Shown: positions 36,238-46,369 of the stretch, piece by piece
How positions within the stretch are numbered: the first letter of the stretch is position 1
How the letters are laid out: each line of letters starts with the position of its first letter
NCBI GenBank assembly: GCA_009746045.1
Contig: RPFO01000912.1
Coordinates: 62,001 to 126,000 of the forward strand
Origin: Mesostigma viride
Lineage: Eukaryota > Streptophyta > Mesostigmatophyceae > Mesostigmatales > Mesostigmataceae
Direction of reading: 5' to 3'
Length of the DNA: 64,000 nucleotides
The notes under the pieces: generated by a model
Databases searched by the model: none
Told to the model about the DNA's origin: nothing
Seen by the model: only the letters and a program-made list of their open reading frames with translations
Translations under genes and position numbers: made by a program

Positions 36238-36392
36238 GCGGGGAGGAGGAGGAAGAGGGAGAGGAAGAGGGGAGGAAGAGGGGGAGGAGGAGGGGGAGGA
36301 GGGGAGAGGGGGAGGGAGAGGGGAAGGGAGAATGGGAGGGGGAGGGGGAGGAGGAAGAGGGAGAGGGAGACGGAGAGGAGGATGCGGAATGG
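36238..36392 (+). repeat. Purine-only GGA/GGAGGA tract
   Basis: An almost uninterrupted G/A tract on the plus strand, encoding Glu/Gly/Arg runs in any frame. It is a possible triplex-forming sequence. Confidence 0.85.
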
Positions 36393-36416
36393 GAGCCGGG
36401 GATGACTGGTAGATGA

Positions 36417-36830
36417 GACGGTGCCATCTACCGGCGCATGGAATGAAGTGGTACACAAGTTTACTCATGGTTATCGGCAAGTAGAGCATGCTCGCCTGGC
36501 CTAGTTGCATCAATGAGTTGAGTTTGGAGAGACTGCACTTTGCGTGGATGAAGAATGTGTTAGCATGGCCAAACTTTTATGGCTTGTAGCCAAATCCTCT
36601 TGGGGTATGCAGTGTACTAGCGGTGTGCAATTGCGAGGATTCCTGTCTTGTAGCGATGTGGCCTCTCACCCTGCAGCCTGGTAGATGTGTTGGCATGCAG
36701 CCACCCATCATGGGTCATCCGATCTGGTGTGATTTGCATTTGCACACCTTGTATTAAGGCCATGATTTAATATTGTCTTGTTATTTTTAATGTGTATATG
36801 CGAAAAGAGGCATAATCTGCTCATATATAG
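36417..36830. other. Gene-free stretch in the nested element
   Basis: AT-richer sequence between the acidic ORF tail and the 172-bp array. No coding or structural signal seen. Confidence 0.4.
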
Positions 36831-37600
36831 TGCTAGCAAATGTCACTACCTTTACCTATGCCTGACCTTACAAGTTGAGGATGGTCTAATGTAGTGACAA
36901 ACAGGTTATTTACAACAATTCACAGTTTTCTGACATAGTTTCAGGCAACTATACTTACCAAAATGCTTGAAAAAGGCAAAAATTGCACCATTATGCTAGC
37001 AAACGTCACTATTTTGAGATCAAACTGGGCCCAAACTTGGCCCATGGTCTAATCTAGTGGTGTTTAGGTTGCTTCCAACATTTCATAGCTTTCTGACATA
37101 GTTTGATATTGTGTAGTAGCTTACACTGAGCAAAATGCTTGAAAATGGCAAAAAATGCACCATTTATGCTAGCAAACGTCACTATTTTGACATCAAGCTG
37201 AGCCCAAACTTTGTGCATGGTCTATTCTAGTTGTAATTAGGTTGCTTCCAATATTTCATAGCTTTATGACGTAGTTTGATATTGTTTAGTAGCTTACACT
37301 GAGCAAAATGCTTGAAAATGGCAAAAAATGCAGTATTTATGCTAGCAAATGTCACTATTTTGAGTTCAGATTGACCCCAAACTTTGTGCATGGTCTATTC
37401 TAGTGGTAATTAGGTTGCTTGCAAATATCCATGATGGTTTGACGTGATTTAGTACTGTTTCCTATTTATTACTATTTAATTTAATTTAAAATGACAAAAA
37501 TGTACCTGTATTGCTAGCAAATGTCACCAAGATGACGTCCGATCGATACCAAACTTTGTACGAGGTCTATTTTGGTTGCAAACATCATGCATGACAATTT
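36831..37600. repeat. Five-unit tandem array with 172-bp period next to the right TIR
   Basis: The anchor TGCTAGCAAA recurs at 36831, 36994, 37167, 37340 and 37512 (spacing 163, 173, 173, 172). Units share CTATTTTGA, CCCAAACTTTG, GGTTGCTTCCAA and ACTGAGCAAAATGCTTGAAA. The last unit degenerates just before the terminal repeat. No matching array is seen at the left end. Confidence 0.85.
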
Positions 37601-38002
37601 TCAGCATAAAAAGACAAACTTCGGTACGAAGTACATTTTGCGTGCTGGAGTACATCCTTAATGGCTGGTAGGGTTTGATCACTTTCCGTGCCTTCCAGAT
37701 ACTGTCGGGCAGAGTGTTGCCCGCGGGGAGAACGTTTCCCAACAGCTTGAAGAGCTCATCAGCAAAGCTCTGAGGGCATGAGTTTTCCCCCATTAGCGTC
37801 AGCAATTGCAATGTCTGAACATCAAGGCCTTGCTCTCAGATCCCGGGTACAATGGCGTATCGTCCTTGACTCTGGCCACTGCTTCGTCATAATTTCTAGC
37901 AAACTGGCGTGCTGCATCCTCTCCACTGGCCGACCCGTCGTCAGGGTCCTCGGCCATGAATTCATCGACTGTCTGTCCTTGACGCATTTACAATCTCTAC
38001 AT

Positions 38003-38044
38003 GGAGGGCCGGCATCGACCGTTGATGGTCAATGCCGGCCCTCC
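38003..38044. repeat. Hairpin with 13-bp perfect arms
   Basis: GGAGGGCCGGCAT and ATGCCGGCCCTCC surround a 16-bp loop that itself contains GACC/GGTC. It lies just upstream of the presumed tnp2 start in CACTA element 1. Confidence 0.85.
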
Positions 38045-38121
38045 GTGGCTAACCAGTCGCCATCGGATCACAAATCGAGCCACGCTAGGGCGTCTGCGCC
38101 AGTGAGACCACTGGCAGCTCA

Positions 38122-38418
38122 CTAATCAACCGTGACCATGAAGTCCGGCTCAGTCGACATTTCCAGGAACGCATCCAACATAATTTGGCGATAAAACTCA
38201 GGAAGCCTGCAGGATGACCAATGAAACTGGACAATGTAGGTATCCGTGGAGGAAGGGAAAGGAGACATCACGAAATTTGGCCAGCTAGCAATGTGTGTGT
38301 CGATGTAAGTGTTCGGCTCGATTCCGGTATCCATGGGTGGGACCGCCATCTTTCTGGTGCCACCCGCCGCCGTGATAGCCGCTAAGTCACCCGTTGCAAG
38401 TTTGTGTCTGCTCGCCAA
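38122..38418 (-). CDS. Unidentified small ORF between the two divergent genes of CACTA element 1
   Basis: 98 codons, starting MASRHKLATGDLAA and ending FMVTVD. It reads like coding sequence (TYIDTHIASWPNFVM) but has no counterpart in the shorter intergenic space of element 2. It could be an upstream tnp2 exon that has picked up a stop, or captured sequence. Confidence 0.3.
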   Translation of the reverse strand: MASRHKLATGDLAAITAAGGTRKMAVPPMDTGIEPNTYIDTHIASWPNFVMSPFPSSTDTYIVQFHWSSCRLPEFYRQIMLDAFLEMSTEPDFMVTVD

Positions 38419-38865
38419 CGCTTTCGATGTCGTCGATCCCTTTTGATCAAACGGACATTTTCTCAGTCATTCAAATGGTAGATATTACGGTCAGTGTACG
38501 GTAGTGTTGGTTAGTCACGGGCTCATTGGTAGAAGTCTACTGAAACGGTACAGCCTTAGCTCCTGAGGCCTCTGTACTTGTACCAAGCAGTACGGAGTTT
38601 AGCCGATCCGCACGCAGCCGCGCGGGGCGTGCGGGCCCCGCGCGAGGCGTGCGGTCCGGCCGTTTGTGTAGCTGCCGTTGGTGCCTTTTGGCGAAAGACG
38701 TTCAAAAAATTTTTGCGCGGGATGCTGCCAGGTTCGTCGATCTGCTGAATCCAACGGCGGACAGAGGCAGGTGCAGTGCGTCATGTATACGTTGGTTCGC
38801 AAAACGGGGGACTTCCGGACTTAGCCAGCCTTGGTCGCATGGTGGTGTGCGACCGAACGTTGTAA

Positions 38866-40480
38866 ATGCCGAGAAGGGTTGCAGTGCTACGACCAGCTCA
38901 CGTGTGCAGTCCTGAGGAGTGGGAGAAATTTGATGCCCGAGCATGTGAAGAGGAAAAGCCGAAACAAAACGTCGTTCCCTCCGAATATGTGCGGACCTTA
39001 AGACTGCAAATCACGACCTTCGGCCGTGCATACCTCGTTGAGGGGTATGTCCTGAAAGAACAGGATGGCGCCATGGTGGATGCTCTCATTAACCGGGTAA
39101 AGAAAAGCTGCATAAACTTTCTGGAAACATGTGTGGCTGACGACAACCGTGCAGAGCTGGATAAGTATGAGGCATCCAGCTGGGTGGTAGACCCGACGAC
39201 TGGTGAGCTCACCGCCCAGAAGCCCAAGGGCTCCAAACCCAAAGCCCTAAGTGTTGAAGAATTCGTAAAAAAGGAGCTGAGCCGCTGGCTAAGCAACTCC
39301 AGCAGAGTTTTGCCGAGGACGAGGATGATGACGTGAAGGAAAATACCAAAGCGCTAAGCGACGTGACCAACATGCCAAAGGTAATAACGCTATGTTTAGC
39401 TACAGGAGTCTGCAAGCTTCTTGGTTTTTTCTTTCATCGCAGGTCTGCTACTAACCGACTTCCCGAATGTTAACGTCCTTATTCCATGCCCCGCCCTCTG
39501 CTTGCAGACAACTCCTGCTGCCAAGCCGGCGGCAAAGCCGGCGGCCAAGCCGGCGGCCAAGCCGGAGGTCAAGCCGGAGGTCAAGCCGGAAGTAAAGCCG
39601 GAAGTAAAGCCGGAGGCCAAGCCTGTGCACACAGGCGTCCGAGCAGATGAAATTCGGAGACTCAGAGCTCGGCTGGCTGCCCTTGAGGAGGAGTTAGAGC
39701 AGGAAGTGGCAGGGTACGCGCCTGCACCTGTGGAGGTATCGGATGTGAGGCCGCCGCCTCCGGTGGCCAAGAAGGTTGTACCGCCGCCCCCTCCCGTTCC
39801 CAAGCAGCCTGTCATGCCGCCCCCTCCGGTGGCCAAGAAGGTTGTACCGCCGCCCCCTCCCGTTGGCACGCAGCCTGTCATGCCGCCCCCTCCGGTGCCC
39901 AGCAACGCTGTGCAGCCGTCCCCTCCGGTGCCCAACAACACCGTGGAGCCGCCCACTACGGTGCCCAAGCTGGCCGACCTGCCAATGCCGGATGGTCTCC
40001 CGCCTGCTCGTGTGCCTGCCATCAAGCCAGATGTCTTCGAGCCCATCACGTCGCGCCCCGCCGTCAACAAGCCACCCGCCAGCAACAAGCCGGCCGCCAG
40101 CAACAAGCCGGCCGCCAGCAAGAAGCCGGCTGCAAAGCGAAAGCTTCCTAGTGGTCCCATGGACTTGGGGCTTGCGCACTATCTGAGCACCTTACTGCCA
40201 ACCGCGGTGGTTCAAGAGCGACCGGGCCCTGGTGGTTTCGGAGAAGCACTGCACGGGGCCTTCGTGGCACAAAGGTACAAGTACGAGCGCGATGGGGCGC
40301 GGCCGGCTGCGTATGTTTGGGAGCCTGGCAAAGTGGTGGAGGTGAAGCCGAAGCTCAAGGCCCCTTACGGCACGCGGTTTGTGGAGCGTGATGCACTATA
40401 CTTTTCGTACGAGGGTGGTAAAAAGCATCCGAGGAGTAAATTACGAGGTCTTATCTTACTACCTAGATCCGAGGCGTGAG
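38866..40480 (+). pseudogene. CACTA accessory protein 1 (TNPA-like candidate), frameshifted and truncated
   Basis: Exon 1 (38866-39380) starts MPRRVAVLRPAHVCSPEEW and continues with a helical region. A frameshift near 39300 is needed to reach FAEDEDDDVKENTKAL and the GTAATA donor. Exon 2 (from 39508) has KPAAKPAAKPEVK repeats, the coiled coil IRRLRARLAALEEELEQ, PPPPVAKKVV repeats and the conserved domain MDLGLAHYL ... YVWEPGKVVEV ... FVERD. Homology to protein 2 then stops abruptly (about 40400), and the frame ends at 40480 in unrelated sequence. Function inferred: binding of subterminal repeats and cooperation with tnp2. Confidence 0.68.
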
Positions 40481-41140
40481 ATCCAACGCCGTAATCATTA
40501 CTACGTAGGATGATATGGTAGTAATTTTACTAGCCGTAAGTAAGAGTAACGTTACGACTGCACATCTTTGGTAGTACATTACCGACAGAGTAAATTACCG
40601 CGACGGGTCTTGGTTGGTAATCTACCACCTGTAGATTAGGTGCCAGTGATCCGATGCTGTAAGATACGTTTCAGTAAGCTACTTCGGGGATCTTTGCCTG
40701 TACACGGCCAGATGGATAATTATCTGGCGGAGCCAATTTTCGGAAGAACCGTTAGGTTCGCCAGAATTGGCGAAGCTTATAAGGCCGTACACGTGAGAAA
40801 ACATAGGAATAGGGGATGAAAATCCGTCAATCCATCCATCCATACATACATACATCCACCGAATTTGTCCCGAATTTGCAAGCATAAGGGTGAGGTTCTT
40901 CCGAAAATTGGCTCCGCCGTAGAGTTTCAACGGGCAAGTTGCAAACACGCACGTTACTTGATATTGTAATGGAGAAGTGGGAGAACGTGCGTGTCTATTA
41001 GCAAATGCAGCGAAATATAAAAATGTAGTTATCAGCCTTTTTCGCCTATTCATCAGTTGTCGTTGTCGGCCGTTGTCATTAAGCGGCTATAGATTATGTG
41101 TGCTGGGGCCGGTGAAAAGACGCTAGCAAAGTTCGTCTGA
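40481..41140. other. Gene-free region with a 25-bp inverted repeat
   Basis: Perfect arms GGCGGAGCCAATTTTCGG... at 40726-40750 and its reverse complement at 40894-40918 could be the core of a small foldback element. GTAAT/TTAC words are dense in 40440-40660. A short CATC/CATA microsatellite lies near 40833. Confidence 0.5.
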
Positions 41141-42251
41141 ATGGCGTCCAATAGAGGGGATTTTATTCTTAGTGGATTGTTGGACGAGGAGAAGGCGAGG
41201 TTGCTGGCGGAGAATGCGAAAGAGCAGAGGGAAGCAGCGGAAGCCGTGCGTGGAAGATGAGGTAACGGGATGGAGTGTGGGCCCTGGCTTCTGGTTATGA
41301 AATGATGGCGGTTGCAGGCCAGCCGTGCTCGCTGGTAATGGGTGCGTGGTGTTGAAATCCAAGTTCTGCGCGTATTCTGTTTTTTGGTCAATGATTGAAG
41401 GGATGTCGCCTTGTTTTATTTTTGTGCATCTGCGTCCCGTCGTGACTGCCTCGTCATGGACGCCCAGGGGTAGAAGTTCGAACGAGGGAATGATTTTTCA
41501 AACGCCTGGATATGTTATGATAGTACGAATAAATGGTAATGGGTAGAGGCGGCCAAAATTTTGTTGGAAGTGTGCCAACGCCGCACATACGACTTGAACA
41601 ACCCTAGGTATCTTAGGAAAAGGAAACACGGATACGTCGGAGTGGAGGAAGAGGAAGACGATGACGATGGTGAAGACGGAGAGGTTTACAATGGAGGCCT
41701 TGAGAATGGGGAGACATTGAATCAGGAGAGCAGGGTAGCGGTGAGTGGCCCGTCATGAATTACATTGTGGTTGCAGTTGTTAGCGAGGCGTGTTGATTGC
41801 TTCTTGCCGCGGGTAATCGCTAGCGCGCATAACCTTCTTTTTTCAACAGGTGTTCTGGTGCATTGACTGCCGCAAAGCAATTAATGGGACTGATTATGTG
41901 CCTATCATGCCGTTTGGGAATCATACATTGCCAACATTTCGTGTTTAGAAGGCGCGCCTTCAGAAGCATATTCAGCACCGCACGAGCCAGGTGCTGAAGG
42001 CGTGCTTGGAGAGGAAGGGGTATAAAGTGCGCATGACCGCATCGAAGAAGAAGAAGCAGCAGGAATCGGGCAAGACCATGATAACCGAGCCAGGATTGGC
42101 TTTCGTGCATGCAGTACATGGTGCGGCGCAGGCAGTGAATGCTGCATCGATTGCAGCGGTGCAGCCTGTGGCCATGGCGGTGCAGGGCGCGGGTCCTGAA
42201 GTGTGGGCGTTGGCGAAGCAGATTCACGATGCTGTCATGGCCACGTTGTGA
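41141..42251 (+). pseudogene. Spliced gene with zinc-finger-like motif and an in-frame TAG
   Basis: Exons 41141-41245, 41549-41740 and 41850-42251 join in phase 0 at GT-AG borders. Exon 1 is helical (DEEKARLLAENAKEQREAAEA). Exon 2 has CQRRTYDLNNPRYLRKR and an acidic stretch. Exon 3 starts VFWCIDCRKAINGTDY, followed by LQKHIQH. C-x2-C followed by H-x3-H with this spacing resembles the TTF/BED-like fingers of hAT-related genes (weak). A TAG at 41946-41948 lies inside the finger; the frame is otherwise open to 42251. It is either a recent pseudogene or a misjudged intron. The first splice donor (GTGCGT) is weak. Confidence 0.45.
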
Positions 42252-43419
42252 AGCCAAGGAATGGGTGTTGGTTCCAGTCAGGTGCCTCGCCCGGAGGAAG
42301 CTTTTCTGCTGTAAGCAGAGGTGCGGCATCAAGCATTTGCAATCGCCATGAGAGCAGTGGAGATGTCTGCGGCATTGGGAGATCTGCAGACAATTGCAGG
42401 AGGACATTGTGCGGTACGCTTGTAGGGTGTATGCTGTGTTGTTCCGCTCGCTAATGGACATGTGCCCCTGTAACCTCTTCCAGGCTACTATCTCCTATAC
42501 ACCTCTTCAGGCTTGAAAAGTAAATTGCTGTACGGTTCACAATTGGCATGGCTTGACATGCACGCGTCCTTGACTGTGGTGTGCATGGGTTTGGGGTTTA
42601 GCGGTTTACATCAGACTCAGCTGTGTATCTGCTTAATCAGCCGACGTGTCACATGGGGACAGCAACGGCGCTGGGATGCAGCCCGGTGTGAATGCGAGTA
42701 AATTACGCGCTGTCATGCATGACGGATGGGGCGTGGAAGCCACGACCCACGTTTTTGTGTGTGCACGGGGGGGCTAGGGTGCCAGTCCTTGTGTTGCTGC
42801 CATCCATATGGGCATGGATATGCGGGAAGCTTTCCCCGTACCCATACTTAATGATGCATGGACTGGTTGTGTCAGCCAAGGGTTTAGCTGTCGTGGGTTT
42901 GCTGACTGATCATGGCAGGCTGCTAGGCTGGTGCTAGAACAGCCATAGCGCGGTTACTGCTATGTCTTGCCCGTGCTAACTGATGCTGCTGCCATGCGTG
43001 GAGCGCGAATCGTCCCGTGAGGAGAAGGAGGAGGCGGGGCCGGTGCACCCACGGGCAGGGCCGGAGAAGAAGGAGGCGGAGCACCCAGTGTGGGAGAAGG
43101 AGAAGGCGGGGAAGCACTGAAGCTCCACCCCATGTCAGGCCTGTAGTATAGGTGCCAGTTAACTAAACCCATGCACGTGCAGGTTGTAGCTCAGAATGTA
43201 TTAAAAATCATATGCCCCTTTGCAGGTATATATGTGTAACAGTGACATGTGTAACAGTGACTCCCAACGGATCTATGTTCCTAATTTATTAAATTCTTAC
43301 TGAATAATTGTTGTCTTTATGAACCCATGAAGAGCAAAGCCCGGTGGGGAGTACATGTAACGCATTACCACGAGAAGGGGTCCCCACACCGCACTTCTTC
43401 GCTCTCTGTTCCTATGCAG
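42252..43419. other. Mostly non-coding region with a retroelement 3' end
   Basis: 43013-43120 is a Glu/Lys/Pro-coding frame (REESSRE-like, ending AGKH) that may be coding, but no splice context is convincing. 43175-43297 is similar to the reverse complement of 50575-50690 and ends ACTCCCAACGG...TTCCTAATTTATTAAATT, a member of the stem-loop/TTAAT family. Confidence 0.45.
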
Positions 43420-43524
43420 AACAAGAAGAGGTGGATGACCAATGTCCCGGCTGACACGCCAGCCCCTGTGGGCAAGCCCCCTCCCCCAAAGCGGAAGGGG
43501 CGCTTTGGGGAGAAGTGTAGTTAG
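43420..43524 (+). CDS. Terminal exon of an unidentified plus-strand gene
   Basis: After the acceptor CTATGCAG the frame reads NKKRWMTNVPADTPAPVGK, then PPPPKRKGRFGEKCS and TAG. It is basic and Pro-rich, with a nuclear-localisation-like KRKGR cluster, and begins in phase 0. It could be the 3' end of the gene starting at 16122, which shares composition and phase, or of the 41141 gene. Confidence 0.45.
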   Translation, partial: NKKRWMTNVPADTPAPVGKPPPPKRKGRFGEKCS

Positions 43525-44247
43525 GATTTTGTAGACTAGATAGGTTAGAGTTACCTTATTTCGATGTCGCGGCTTGACCCACCTCCACCCATTCAGCAAG
43601 GAATATGTGCTACATGATCTCCCAACGGAGGCATGTTATAATTTTATTTGATGGTTAATGTAGTGTCTTGGGGCATGATGCAGATGAGATTTGTAACTTC
43701 CGTGTAATTATGTTTCTAAAGAGATTAGCATAGTACTATAAACATGCCCATGCGCATGACACGCAAGTACTTACGGACTTCCACCAGACCTGGCAATAAA
43801 CAAGCATTTGATGGGATGGACCCAGCGATACATAATGGCGTGCATGCATAAAAAATATACACTATGCATGGCCCAATGGGCATGCATTAAAGTAATTACC
43901 AATGATAGCCGAGTACCTCCTATCTCATCCCATGTGGCGTCAGTCACAGACGACCTGAAAATAAAACAGTAGACATAACTGAAAGCTCTTGTCAAAAGAT
44001 ATTGGCACTGTCAATAGGTGGTAACAACAAGACCACGACAGGCCAAGGGAAAGGCCGACATGAGAGCACTGAAGCTAAACCGGCAGGCCGGGCCACAATT
44101 AACCCTCCAGCACCAAAGTGCCACTGCATCATGTAAGACAAGCCTGAGATATGGACCAAGTCTCCCCCCACAAGAAATGTCCCACAGGTAACAACCACCA
44201 GCAACTCGATCACAGCTGACTGAAACGCATCCACAAAGACTGGTGTT
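43525..44247. other. Intergenic region between convergent genes
   Basis: No gene. A degenerate stem-loop tail (CTCCCAACGGAGGCATGTTATAATTTTATTTGATGG type) lies at 43618-43655. Confidence 0.4.
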
Positions 44248-45492
44248 CTAGATACGAGTAACCACTTTCACGCCCATGAGGGTCGGGACGGCACTCCGAC
44301 TGATAGTGTAGAGCCACCGGCCACACTCGCCCAGAAAGCGTCCTGCCTGCCCATACGTGTTCTGGGTAGACCGCCCAAATCGATTGCCGTCGCGCATGCA
44401 CGTTGTCCGTGCCTCCTCAACCAGGTGCGACCCTCTTCCACGCAGCAGCCGCAACGTGCAGGGCTCCTGCAACCGCTCTTTAAGGACGTTGGTAGCCGCT
44501 GGGTGCGTCAACAAGACGGCGCCGGCGAGAACCACGGGATCAAGTGTAGGCATGGACTCCAGCAAAGTTGCCCACCCTGCACGATCCCAATAGTCCCTAG
44601 TATGCCCCGCGGACTCCCACCCCTCTCCCCAAGCCTGGCAGCTGGTGAAGACCACAATGCTGTACAGACCCCACATGATCGGCGACTGCCATACGTGGTT
44701 CCACTCTGCCACGAGCTGCCTCTCCATTTCCTCTGGGGGCAGCAGGTCGTGGCCGCGCCTTTCGTCTTCATGTTGCCGCCACTGGGCAACGTATTCCATG
44801 CTCCACTGACTGCCCAGGTCTGCGGGAATGTCGCGAAGCGAGAACAAGTTCCCCAGGCAGGTGGGAGGCTGCCGGCGCAGACGCGACTTCACATCCGACA
44901 TGAGCTTGCGAAATGTGGTGCCGTATGCCTCCAGGGTGGATGCAGACAGCTCCAACGTGATGCTGTTATTCCTGATGGGATTAGCCCGGGTGGGATCGAA
45001 TAAGGTGCCAGTGATGAGCATGCGCGTAGGTGCTGCGATGTCGTCAATAGGGCCGTACTCTGCCTCCAAATGCTCCGCCTCCCTCCAATGAATACCGGTC
45101 TTGATCTGCCACTTGTGCTGCTGCACTATCAAACGCACTTCTTTGCTCATTACGCTGACCCTCGCGCGTTCCAGGGGGCCGAGTAGGTCAACAATGCACC
45201 CGAGGATTCCGGGCTCCATATCTTGGCCGAACCATGCCGGCTCATCAGGCCTGTGCTGGTCAGCAACCCTCATGCGGTGTAATCGTCCGGCAATGCTCTT
45301 CTGCGATAAGGACAGATTCTCGGTTACCGTTGCCAAATCGCAATGGGTCCGCAAAAATTCTTCGACTACCGCCGGCAACGACTCCGTCGAATACAGTGTC
45401 CCTCCCGACCGGAATGACTCCTCCGAGTCGGAGGGATAGGATCCCGTATCCGCCGAGCTCATGGGGGACCGCTCCCCTGTATCATTCGACAT
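44248..45492 (-). CDS. Intact single-exon ORF, 414 residues, possibly F-box-like
   Basis: The chosen start is MSNDTGERSPMSSADTG; the frame is open to 45522, where a CTCAG acceptor-like site precedes GTGCAGG, so an upstream exon is possible. After an acidic Ser-rich N-terminus, residues about 85-115 (ILGCIVDLLGPLERARVSVM, then SKEVRLIV) resemble an F-box, the adaptor motif of SCF ubiquitin ligases, but weakly. The remainder is globular, with hydrophobic stretches (IMWGLYSIVVFTSCQ, VVLAGAVLL), and matches no family I know. It is one of the few long undisturbed frames outside transposons. Confidence 0.6.
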   Translation of the reverse strand: MSNDTGERSPMSSADTGSYPSDSEESFRSGGTLYSTESLPAVVEEFLRTHCDLATVTENLSLSQKSIAGRLHRMRVADQHRPDEPAWFGQDMEPGILGCIVDLLGPLERARVSVMSKEVRLIVQQHKWQIKTGIHWREAEHLEAEYGPIDDIAAPTRMLITGTLFDPTRANPIRNNSITLELSASTLEAYGTTFRKLMSDVKSRLRRQPPTCLGNLFSLRDIPADLGSQWSMEYVAQWRQHEDERRGHDLLPPEEMERQLVAEWNHVWQSPIMWGLYSIVVFTSCQAWGEGWESAGHTRDYWDRAGWATLLESMPTLDPVVLAGAVLLTHPAATNVLKERLQEPCTLRLLRGRGSHLVEEARTTCMRDGNRFGRSTQNTYGQAGRFLGECGRWLYTISRSAVPTLMGVKVVTRI

Positions 45493-45794
45493 GTCCGCTA
45501 ATGCAAAGGCTGCCGCCTGCACCTGAGATGTCTGCGGGAGTGTTCACGCCGCGATACAGTTAGTTAGTCACTATGCGAGGAAAAATGGACTCGTAAAAGT
45601 TATGTCGTCGTTCGACTTGAGAACCGGGTGGTGAGATTTGCGGGAAAAAGCCTGTTGTAGTAGTTGTTGTTGTATGTCCACGCCGCACATGGGCAGCAGA
45701 GATTTGTGTGGGAAGGAGGGTGCATGGTGATATTCTGCCACACCTAATGTGCAATGATGCACGCGGTTTAGTGCAATAGCGGGTCGACAGCGGG

Positions 45795-46350
45795 TCGCTG
45801 CATTCCTGCCGTGGGAAGGAGGGAGGTGGTACACAAATACCGTACAGGTGGTACACAACTGCAGCCAGCACAACAGCGAGTCGCTGCGTACCTGCCGTGG
45901 GAAGGAGCGGGGTGGTACACAAAAACCGTACAGGTGGTACACAACTGCAGCCAGCACAACAGCGAGTCGCTGCGTACCTGCCGTGGGAAGGAGGGGGTGG
46001 TACACAAATACCGTACAGGTGGTACACAACTGCAGCCAGGACAACAGCGAGTCGCTGCGTACCTGCCGTGGGAAGGAGGGGGGTGGTACACAAATACCGT
46101 ACAGGTGGTACACAACTGCAGCCAGGACAACAGCGAGTCGCTGCGTACCTGCCGTGGGAAGGAGCGGGGTGGTACACAAATACCGTACAGGTGGTACACA
46201 ACTGCAGCCAGGACAACAGCGAGTCGCTGCGTACCTGCCGTGGGAAGGAGGGGGGTGGTACACAAATACCGTACAGGTGGTACACAACTGCAGCCAGCAC
46301 AACAGCGAGTCGCTGCGTACCTGCCGTGGGAAGGAGGGGGGTGCTACACA
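45795..46350. repeat. 86-bp minisatellite, about 6.5 copies
   Basis: CCTGCCGTGGGAAGGAG recurs at 45805, 45891, 45977, 46062, 46148, 46234 and 46320. Each unit includes GTACACAACTGCAGCCAG and CGTACAGGTGG. Because 86 is not divisible by 3, several frames on both strands stay open for 150-260 codons; these are not proteins. It lies between the divergent ORF at 44248-45492 and the kinase-like gene. Confidence 0.92.
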
Positions 46351-46369
46351 AATATCCGACCTATATATT

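Larger units (their letters stand above)
29111..37673. mobile_element. 8563-bp TIR element nested in tnp2 of CACTA element 1 (3-bp target duplication)
   Basis: The left end reads CCCTGCCAGCCGTTAAGAAT and the reverse complement of the right end CCCTACCAGCCATTAAGGAT; the match continues through GTACTCCAGCAC. TTT flanks both sides (29108-29110 and 37674-37676). Removing the element and one TTT restores the frame KVIK/GLGLGY and matches element 2 (KVMKGLGLDM). A 3-bp duplication fits the CACTA/Mirage/Chapaev group or PIF-like elements, but no transposase of either kind is recognisable inside. The interior holds GC-rich coding remnants, low-complexity tracts, a large palindrome and a 172-bp repeat array next to the right end. 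Confidence 0.88.
25343..37987 (-). pseudogene. tnp2-type CACTA transposase 1, split by an 8.56-kb insertion and frameshifted
   Basis: The exon order matches element 2. The N-terminal exon lies at 37987-37677 (TVDEFMAEDPDDGSASGED, a frameshift near 37815, then LPAGNTLPDSIWKARKVIK). After the nested element it resumes at 29107 with GLGLGYRVYDACPC, the tnp2 zinc-binding motif, and CPLCKLSRYE. Later exons are about 28645-27937 (FDGVCPRSFMDTH core), 27803-27570, 27413-26890 (DUF4218-like LRGRLDDDARQAF), 26724-26525 and 26367-25343. The last exon has three 81-bp repeats encoding a 27-residue Pro/Lys unit (25530-25770). A frameshift near 25520 precedes a C-terminus homologous to that of element 2 (ending at TGA 25345-25343). 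Non-functional. Confidence 0.85.
24828..40410. mobile_element. CACTA (EnSpm) element 1, left end intact, right end lost; contains a nested 8.56-kb element
   Basis: The left terminus is CACTAGGAACTCG, the same as in element 2. Inside lie a short-motif array (24846-25240), a tnp2 transposase gene on the minus strand and a divergent accessory gene on the plus strand. The accessory gene loses homology to its relative after about 40400, and no matching right terminus is found in the window, so the right boundary is approximate. Several frameshifts mark it as an old, inactive copy. Confidence 0.8.

Noticed and set aside
42923-43172. Minus-strand Pro/Ser-rich ORF
   Set aside because: Mirror of a Glu/Lys-rich stretch; no splice sites or homology.
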